This document shows, piece by piece, positions 58,854 through 64,000 of a stretch of DNA of 64,000 nt. The first letter of the stretch is position 1, and each line of letters starts with the position of its first letter. The translations under genes and the position numbers were made by a program. A model generated the notes under the pieces. That model made no database searches, was not told the DNA's origin, and saw nothing but the letters and a program-made list of their open reading frames with translations. The stretch is from Bradyrhizobium zhanjiangense (GTDB lineage: Bacteria > Pseudomonadota > Alphaproteobacteria > Rhizobiales > Xanthobacteraceae): NCBI RefSeq assembly GCF_004114935.1, contig NZ_CP022221.1, forward strand, positions 5,601,001 to 5,665,000, in the 5' to 3' direction.

Positions 58854-59090
58854 ATGACCATTCGCTGCACCGTCGAGAACGCATTCTTCATTGCCTGGAG
58901 CTTCCTGGAGAAGAGCGGCGAGCTCGGTCCGCCGGATGAGTCCGCAAACGTCATCCTCGATGCCATCGAGGCGCAGCTCAAGACCGGCGAGCGCCGGCCG
59001 TTGATGCTCGCCAACAGGGCGATCGCCCGCTACCGCGAGCACGCCGCGCGTAGCTGCTCGCCGGACGAACGCGAAGCACGGCTTGGATAG
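58854..59090 (+). CDS. Hypothetical protein
   Basis: 78 aa from ATG 58854: TIRCTVENAFFIAWSFLEKSGEL, then ILDAIEAQLKTGERRPLMLANRAI. Possibly all-helical; no signal peptide or catalytic motif. Recognisable only as an alphaproteobacterial small protein of unknown function. Separate from the alcohol dehydrogenase by 155 bases. Confidence 0.6.
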   Translation: MTIRCTVENAFFIAWSFLEKSGELGPPDESANVILDAIEAQLKTGERRPLMLANRAIARYREHAARSCSPDEREARLG

Positions 59091-59265
59091 ACGCACGGCT
59101 TGGACAATGGTCTTCGCTCGGCATCTGCGGCGCCGATCGCCGTCGCAGATGTGTTCGCTCCTGAACAGGCCGCCACGTGCAGCCGGCGCCCGATGCCCGT
59201 AGTTCTCCGGCCAAGAACAGAGTTCAATCGTGTTTAGAACGCTTTAGAACGTAACAGCACCATTT

Positions 59266-59291
59266 GGAACGTCGCGAACGTTCATTGCGTT
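59266..59291 (+). promoter_or_regulatory. EcfG-type general-stress promoter
   Basis: GGAAC (59266-59270), 17-base spacer, CGTT (59288-59291): exactly the alphaproteobacterial EcfG consensus GGAAC-N16/17-CGTT. It is just upstream of the small protein gene at 59311-59517. In the same stretch GAAC recurs three more times upstream. Confidence 0.75.
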
Positions 59292-59310
59292 GATCTCACA
59301 TCAGGCAACG

Positions 59311-59517
59311 ATGGAGTCGATGCGCATGACGAAGCCGTTGACGAAAACGGTGCGCCCCGTTCCCGAGCAGAACCGGAGTCCCAAGGGCGCCGGCAGCGCG
59401 CCGTCAGTTCCCGTCGACACCACCAAGGGTCGCCGCGACGACGAGAAGCAGAACATTCGTGAGCAGGCTGCGCATGGCAACCTCACCCAGAACACCAGCA
59501 ACAGGCGCATGGGGTAG
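59311..59517 (+). CDS. Small basic hypothetical protein, likely stress-induced
   Basis: 68 aa from ATG 59311 (ATG 59320 or 59326 are alternatives). Polar and disordered: PVPEQNRSPKGAGSAP, then TTKGRRDDEKQNIREQAAHGNL and TSNRRMG. An EcfG-like promoter lies just upstream, so induction under general stress is likely. The next gene starts 3 bases after its stop. No domain recognised. Confidence 0.7.
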   Translation: MESMRMTKPLTKTVRPVPEQNRSPKGAGSAPSVPVDTTKGRRDDEKQNIREQAAHGNLTQNTSNRRMG

Positions 59518-59520
59518 ACG

Positions 59521-59709
59521 ATGAAGGTGTTGGACGTGACGACTCCCGGCCGATGGTACGATCCCATTTCGGAGCGCTGGATTGAGCCGCGCGACACGCG
59601 GACCGCAACGCCGCCTCGCGCGGAGGACGATGCCGTCTTCGAACGTCAAAGGACCTTGCAGATCGAACGCATCTGGCGCGCGCTGGTCGATTGCTGCGCG
59701 CGCGAATGA
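59521..59709 (+). CDS. Small hypothetical protein
   Basis: 62 aa, KVLDVTTPGRWYDPISERWIEPRDT at the start and a helical ERQRTLQIERIWRALVDCC at the end. Follows the EcfG-preceded gene by 3 bases, so it is likely its operon partner. No known domain. Confidence 0.65.
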   Translation: MKVLDVTTPGRWYDPISERWIEPRDTRTATPPRAEDDAVFERQRTLQIERIWRALVDCCARE

Positions 59710-59764
59710 GACAGGTGATACAATTGCAAGACCGGCTTGGATGGCGTTGGCCACGCCTGCACCC

Positions 59765-59992
59765 TTATTTCTTCTTGCCGTCGGTCCTGTTCTCTCCCTT
59801 GGACATATCCTTCATGCCGGGCCGCTTTGCGTGATTTGCATTCATGCCGGTGGTATCCATCGCCCCTTTCTCGGTGGCGCCGTTGGTGTTCTCCGGCCTT
59901 TCCATGCCGCTCTGCGGAGCGGGCCCGGTATTCTGAGCGATCACGGCCCCGGTCATGGCGGCAAACGCGATCGCTGCGATGAGCGCTTTCAT
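59765..59992 (-). CDS. Small exported Asn/Gly/Met-rich protein
   Basis: 75 aa from ATG 59992, which has GAGGGAG six bases upstream; an in-frame ATG at 59998 is the alternative. Signal peptide KALIAAIAFAAMTGAVIAQN, then a polar mature part with GMERPENTNGATEKG and ending GKKK. An EcfG-like element lies 25-50 bases upstream on the same strand. Function unknown. Confidence 0.75.
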   Translation of the reverse strand: MKALIAAIAFAAMTGAVIAQNTGPAPQSGMERPENTNGATEKGAMDTTGMNANHAKRPGMKDMSKGENRTDGKKK

Positions 59993-60016
59993 GGGCATCT
60001 CCCTCGTTTCATGAAT

Positions 60017-60041
60017 GACGTGCCCGGGAGAGAGTTGTTCC
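60017..60041 (-). promoter_or_regulatory. EcfG-like promoter (one mismatch)
   Basis: On the minus strand: GGAAC (60041-60037), 16-base spacer, CGTC (60020-60017), one mismatch to CGTT. It is 25 bases before the gene at 59992. Confidence 0.5.
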
Positions 60042-60077
60042 CAGCCCGAGCTGGACCGCGCACTGGCGCACACGCCG

Positions 60078-60809
60078 TCACAGTGCCGATTGACGCTTCA
60101 GATGCAGATACGCCGGGATGAAATCGCCGAGCCGCTGCAATTCGCGCCATTTCAGCACGATCAGCTCACCGTCGCGCAGGTCCATGGCTTCGCTTCGCCT
60201 GAGATCGGCAAGCGTCCGGTTCACGGTCGCAATCGCCATGCCCAGCGTCTCGCCGAGCTGGGCCAAGCTGATCGGCATCCGGCAGCGATTGCCGCGGACC
60301 AGCTGCGCGGCGCGGGCGCGATAGAACAGCTCGCAGAACAGGTGCGCCATGCGCGCCTGCATGGGACGGGCGCTGTTGTTGGTGATGGCCTCGCGAAAGA
60401 TCGCGGCATCGAGCAGCGTCTCGCGCCAGACGGCAAACCCGAGAGTGGGCCGCCGTCGGAAGGCGGCGAACAATTCGCGATGCGGGATGAAGGCGATCGA
60501 AGCCGGCCCCAGCGCACTCAGCCCATGATCCATCTCATCGATGAACAGGCCCTGCGCGTCCGGAAGATCGCCGGTGAGATGGAACGCGAGATATTGCCGC
60601 CGCCCGCTGCCGAGCAGATGGTAGCGCGCGACCATGCCGGAGACGACCAGCGCCGAATGTTCAGGTTCATCGCCCTGACGGATGAAATCCTCGTTCGGCG
60701 CAAAGTCGCGAACCGTGAAGGTGAGCGCCCGGATTTCGGCGACATCCTCCTCCGCCAGCGCGGTGTGCTCCCACAGGTTCCGGATCAGCACGTCGTGGGC
60801 TTTATCCAT
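60078..60809 (-). CDS. Crp/Fnr-family transcriptional regulator
   Basis: 243 aa. Cyclic-nucleotide-binding-like domain (about 20-130; DFAPNEDFIRQGDEPEHSALVVSGMVARYHLLGSGRRQYLAFHLTGDLPD) and HTH_Crp (ISLAQLGETLGMAIATVNRTLADLRRS). No Fnr-type N-terminal cysteine cluster is seen, so the ligand is unlikely to be oxygen via Fe-S. Sits among small stress-type genes, in the opposite direction to the 60968 gene. Confidence 0.92.
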   Translation of the reverse strand: MDKAHDVLIRNLWEHTALAEEDVAEIRALTFTVRDFAPNEDFIRQGDEPEHSALVVSGMVARYHLLGSGRRQYLAFHLTGDLPDAQGLFIDEMDHGLSALGPASIAFIPHRELFAAFRRRPTLGFAVWRETLLDAAIFREAITNNSARPMQARMAHLFCELFYRARAAQLVRGNRCRMPISLAQLGETLGMAIATVNRTLADLRRSEAMDLRDGELIVLKWRELQRLGDFIPAYLHLKRQSAL

Positions 60810-60967
60810 GCGGCCGCCAAAAATCGCACCGGTTCGATCAAATGATACATCTGGCCGGTATTCAGCGAACTAGAACGCAAGTCGGAAGCACAGGTTGCTA
60901 ACCGGTTTGCAACGGCACCGGATCGCTTCCTCCCCTCCATCACCCAGCGAACCGAGCCGCCCATCTC

Positions 60968-61201
60968 ATGAGCCCTACTGCGATCCTTAAGCGCATCCGC
61001 CGCCTGTTCGCGTCGGAGCGAAGCGAGCATCTGGACAGCATCAACGACGCCTTCCTGAAGGGAACGTTGAACGAGCCGGTGCGGCCGATGTCGGATCAGG
61101 AGCTCGCCCGCGCCATCCGCGAGTTCCGCGCCGCGCCCGTCTCCGACCGAACCCTCGCAAAGCTCTCCCGGCGCTTTGTCGAAGCGCCTCGCGACGGCTG
61201 A
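60968..61201 (+). CDS. Small hypothetical protein
   Basis: 77 aa: MSPTAILKRIRRLFASERSEHLDSINDAFLKG, then MSDQELARAIREFRAA and LSRRFVEAPRDG. Basic and helical. Divergent from the Crp/Fnr gene with a 158-base gap, suggesting the regulator may control it. No domain recognised. Confidence 0.55.
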   Translation: MSPTAILKRIRRLFASERSEHLDSINDAFLKGTLNEPVRPMSDQELARAIREFRAAPVSDRTLAKLSRRFVEAPRDG

Positions 61202-61268
61202 GGCGCGCACCGAGTCTCATGCCGCATCGAAAAGGCCCCGGCTTGGTGGCCGGAGCCTCGAACGTGAT

Positions 61269-61403
61269 ATGTTCTGGACGCGATCGAACCTGGTCAGCGA
61301 CAATGCCGCCGGCGATGCCGTGATTCATCTGTCGGCGAGCGACGCCATCACGCTCGACGGCGTCCACACGGCGAGCCTGAACCCGACCGACTTCCTCATC
61401 TGA
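61269..61403 (+). pseudogene. Remnant of the C-terminus of an RTX-type calcium-binding protein
   Basis: 44-codon open piece whose end, DAVIHLSASDAITLDGVHTASLNPTDFLI, matches the C-terminal signal region of hemolysin-type (RTX) type I-secreted proteins (alternating hydrophobic strands, ending near FLI). No RTX glycine repeats or upstream domain exist here, so it is best seen as a leftover tail of a lost gene, unless it is a new micro-gene. Confidence 0.5.
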
Positions 61404-61449
61404 GTTGCTCTGGGAGCAACGATCTCGCCCCGCCTCCAGCGGGGCGAGA
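61404..61449. terminator. Two tandem hairpins
   Basis: GTTGCTC/GAGCAAC (61404-61420) and TCTCGCCCCGC/GCGGGGCGAGA (61423-61449), both perfect stems. They follow the RTX remnant directly and could be the original terminator of the lost gene. No T-run follows. Confidence 0.5.
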
Positions 61450-61553
61450 CGCGGATAGGGCTCAGTCGTCAGGTCCGGCTCTCCTCCGAGACCGGCCTTT
61501 GCGACGGCTTATAGACAGTTCGGCCGAGAGGCCAATAAGCGACGTCATGGTGC

Positions 61554-62543
61554 CTATTCGATCACGACATCGGCCCACGTCAGCACGGTCGGTGGCATGT
61601 TGATGCCGAGTGCTTTGGCGGTCTGGAGGTTTATAACAAGTTCGTACTTGGTCGGCCGTTCGACTGGCAATTCGCCAGGTTTCGCACCCCTAAAAATCTT
61701 GTCGACAAAGGTCGCAGACCGGCGAAACTGATCTGGTAAGTCAATCCCGTAGCTCAAGAGGAAGCCCGCTTCGGCGTATTCTCTCACGGCAGAGATTGCG
61801 GGCAGCCGATTTCTGACGGCCATGACGCCGATCAGGCCGCGATGGTTGAACAGCACCCCATCGCTCAGCACGAGAAGCACCTGCGCGCGTTCTCCCACCA
61901 TTGTCGCGAACGCTTGTTCAAGTATGTCCGGCCCGCGCGCCTCGGCCGGGACAAGAGTCAATGCCAGCGCTTGGGCAACTTCCCGCAGCGACGTCAGCCG
62001 GTCCTGATTGGGCGCAAAGTCCGGATTCCAGAGAATGCCCACACGCGAGAGGTTCGGCAGAATGTCCTTCAGAAATTCGAGCCGCTTGCCGTTGATCTCA
62101 TCGCCGGGCTCCGAGCTGAACCCGGTGACGTTGCCACCCGGGCGCGCCAGACTGGCAACAAGTCCGGCACTGACCGGCTCGGCACTGTTGGCCATCACGA
62201 TCGGGATCGTCCTGGTTGCCTTCATGGCGGCAACCGTGGTGGCATTGGTTCCGGAAACGATGACATCCACGCCGAGCCCGGCCACCTCTGTGGCAAGCGC
62301 CGCCAGCCGCCCCATGTCTCCGTCGGCAAAACGGTACTCGATGACGACATTCTCGCCGACGCGGTAGCCAAGGCTCCGCAGGCCCGCTTCGAAGGCTCCA
62401 ACATTACGAAGTGTTTGCTCCCGCGACGCGCTCGCGAGATACCCTACCCGGTAGACCGACCTTGCCGGTTGCTGCGCACGCGCGCCGAGCGGCCACGTCG
62501 CTGCCGCGCCGCCGATCAGCCCCATGAACTCGCGCCGTCTCAT
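61554..62543 (-). CDS. ABC transporter substrate-binding protein (TrpX/ABC_sub_bind family)
   Basis: 329 aa from ATG 62543, whose N-terminus RRREFMGLIGGAAATWPLGARAQQ is a twin-arginine signal; the open frame to 62648 has no support. Features fit the ABC_sub_bind family: RVGYLASAS, GFSSEPGDEINGKRLEFLKDILPNLSRVGILWNPD, and the terminal ALGINMPPTVLTWADVVIE. No permease or ATPase gene adjoins it in the window, as is common for this orphan family. Confidence 0.92.
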   Translation of the reverse strand: MRRREFMGLIGGAAATWPLGARAQQPARSVYRVGYLASASREQTLRNVGAFEAGLRSLGYRVGENVVIEYRFADGDMGRLAALATEVAGLGVDVIVSGTNATTVAAMKATRTIPIVMANSAEPVSAGLVASLARPGGNVTGFSSEPGDEINGKRLEFLKDILPNLSRVGILWNPDFAPNQDRLTSLREVAQALALTLVPAEARGPDILEQAFATMVGERAQVLLVLSDGVLFNHRGLIGVMAVRNRLPAISAVREYAEAGFLLSYGIDLPDQFRRSATFVDKIFRGAKPGELPVERPTKYELVINLQTAKALGINMPPTVLTWADVVIE

Positions 62544-62665
62544 TGAGCACCACGGAGGAAACGCCCGTCGTGTCCAAAGCCTAGCACTTTGCGGCGAGAC
62601 AGCGAGTGAGAATGAGCAAATAATCGGATCTCCGAAGCTGCGTCCCAATGTCCGAGATGGGTCTT

Positions 62666-62683
62666 GGCCGTGTAAAAACGGCC
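62666..62683. other. Short hairpin near the insertion sequence end
   Basis: GGCCGT-GTAAAA-ACGGCC, perfect stem of six pairs. It lies between the ABC binding-protein gene and the transposase, possibly inside the IS right end; the terminal inverted repeat cannot be fixed because the left end is outside the window. Confidence 0.35.
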
Positions 62684-62689
62684 TTACAG

Positions 62690-64000
62690 GACCATCAGTC
62701 TTGCCAAAACTGGTCCGGTCTCAGGCCGCGATCGCGGCGATCAGCGGCCTGATCCCGAGGATATTCATTGCTCGGGTCAGATTGTAGGCCAGAACCGAGA
62801 GGGCCATCTCGGCGGCTACCTTTGGGAGGGTTTTGGTCAGGAAGTGCGTTGCTCCCATGCGTGCCTTCATCGTGCCGAACGGGTGCTCGACAGTCTCGCG
62901 ACGAAGGCGCATAGCGAGCGGGTTCGCATCGAGCCGCTGCTGCACGGCGTCGAGCAGATCCTCGTGCTCCCATCGCGTGATCCGTCGCTCTGACCCGGGC
63001 GTACACTGGGGTTTGATCGAGCAATTCTTACAGGCGCTGGTCCAGTATCGCCGCAGCATCTTGTCGGCTTCTTCGTTTGTATAGCGATACGGCAATCGCT
63101 CCCCGGCCGGACAACGATAGGCGTCTTCCTCCGGCAAATAGACAAAGTCCTGCTTACCGAAGCGTCCGTCCGACTTGGCGCCCGAAGTCATCGGCTTAGG
63201 CAGAGTTACCGTGATGCCGGCCTCGTGGCAGGCGAGGATCTCCGGGCTGCTGAAGTAGCCGCGATCGGCAACGGCCTCGAGCGTCTCAGCCTTCAGAACA
63301 GCCTTCGCCTGCCTGGCCATATTGGCAAGTTGTGCCCGATCTGAGCCGCTGTTCGTCACCTCATGCGTGATGATCAGGTGATTGTCGGTATCGACGGCGA
63401 CTTGGACATTGTAGCCGACAACGCCGGATCCGCGGCCACTGGTTGCCATCGAACGGCTATCCGGATCGGTCAGGGAGATTTGCTGATCCGGCGAAGCAAG
63501 CATCTGCTTCTCATAGGCAGCAAGCTTGCCCATCTCCCCCTTCAGCTTCGTCAGCTTCTCGGTAAGCCTCGTCACCTTCGCCGCCAGCGCCTCGCTCGGC
63601 TGCTGTCGGTCGGCCGTGTCAAGTTGGCTCAAATAGCGCGCGACGCTCTCCTCCAACTGAGCACGCCGCCGCTCCACCTTCGCGCGCGTGAAGTTCCTGT
63701 CCCGGTTGTTCACGGCCTTGAACTTGCTCCCATCGATGGCGACGCTCGCCGTCGTGAGAAGACCCATCCGCGGCAGAGCTCGACAAAACGCGCACAGACC
63801 TTACGCAGCCCGACGCTGTTGTCCTTGCGGAAGTCCGCGATCGTCTTGTGATCAGGAGCAAGCCGACCCAGCAGCCACATCACCTCGATGTTCCGTCCAG
63901 CCTCTCGTTCCAGCCGCCGGCTTGACTGTACCCGGTTCAGATAGCCGTAGATGTAAAGCTTCAGGAGAACCGAGGGGTGATACGACGGCCGGCCAGTCGC
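62690..64000 (-). mobile_element. IS1182-family insertion sequence (partial)
   Basis: The transposase pseudogene is the only gene seen and points left. The left limit near 62690 is a rough estimate set by the ABC binding-protein gene and the change of sequence character, not by terminal repeats, and the right end lies outside the window. Confidence 0.75.
62721..64000 (-). pseudogene. IS1182-like transposase, frameshifted and truncated by the window edge
   Basis: DDE transposase. The downstream part from 63767 to 62721 reads GLLTTASVAIDGSKFKAVNNRDRNF, then VADRGYFSSPEIL, the zinc-like CKNCSIKPQC and EHPFGTMKARMG, typical of IS1182. The upstream part (64000 to about 63775) gives RPSYHPSVLLKLYIYGYLNR and DHKTIADFRKDNS in another frame. 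The two are joined at about 63768-63774, where one base appears missing after the CELCR region (tgccgcgg then atggg), so the element is probably inactive. Continues beyond 64000. Confidence 0.88.

Overview
The window is chromosomal DNA from an alphaproteobacterium, most likely Bradyrhizobium or a close relative in the Nitrobacteraceae. The evidence is high GC, RR-type export signals, an HdaA-type replication regulator, EcfG-like promoters, the gene content, and several palindromic dispersed repeats that I associate from memory with Bradyrhizobium. Gene density is about one per kb, mostly housekeeping. I found no rRNA, tRNA, CRISPR array or prophage. One insertion sequence begins at the right edge.

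Region by region. 1-9.5 kb: an L,D-transpeptidase, a glutathione peroxidase, an exported polysaccharide deacetylase, a reductase-like protein, a DoxX protein, the malic enzyme/phosphotransacetylase fusion maeB, and a large envelope protein whose C-terminus is supplied by a palindromic repeat. 9.5-19 kb: aspS, selO, a Pho-box-preceded cluster of phosphodiesterase plus Ugp-like ABC permeases and binding protein (no ATPase gene), and rnd. 19-25 kb: a class III aminotransferase; a divergent LysR / two-GNAT / isochorismatase-fold locus; an outer-membrane beta-barrel protein. 25-32.7 kb: a cold-shock gene, purMN, a CDP-alcohol phosphotransferase, hdaA, and ppk1-ppx with a Pho-box-like site. 32.7-36.4 kb: a TonB-dependent receptor with a PepSY membrane protein (siderophore uptake). 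36.4-41 kb: TerC protein, ndk, two small proteins and an ABC-F ATPase.

41.2-46.8 kb is an accessory catabolic locus: a LysR gene divergent from a leuC paralogue, a leuD paralogue, a 2-hydroxycarboxylate transporter and an exported dehalogenase-like hydrolase. A perfect inverted repeat with a T-N11-A core lies in the divergent promoter. 47-57.6 kb: pepA-holC-lipoprotein, then the conserved lptF-lptG-lptD-surA-pdxA-rsmA operon for LPS export and outer-membrane biogenesis. 57.6-61.4 kb: an alcohol dehydrogenase, a run of small proteins with EcfG-like general-stress promoters, a Crp/Fnr regulator and a remnant of an RTX-type protein. 61.5-64 kb: an orphan ABC substrate-binding protein and a frameshifted IS1182-like transposase running off the end.

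Nothing here is clearly a new defence or mobile system. The best candidates for undescribed biology are the LysR/GNAT/GNAT/isochorismatase-like locus (20.6-23.8 kb) and the LysR/LeuCD-like/transporter/hydrolase locus (41.2-46.8 kb). The two Pho-box-like sites suggest shared phosphate-starvation control of the Ugp-like cluster and of polyphosphate metabolism.
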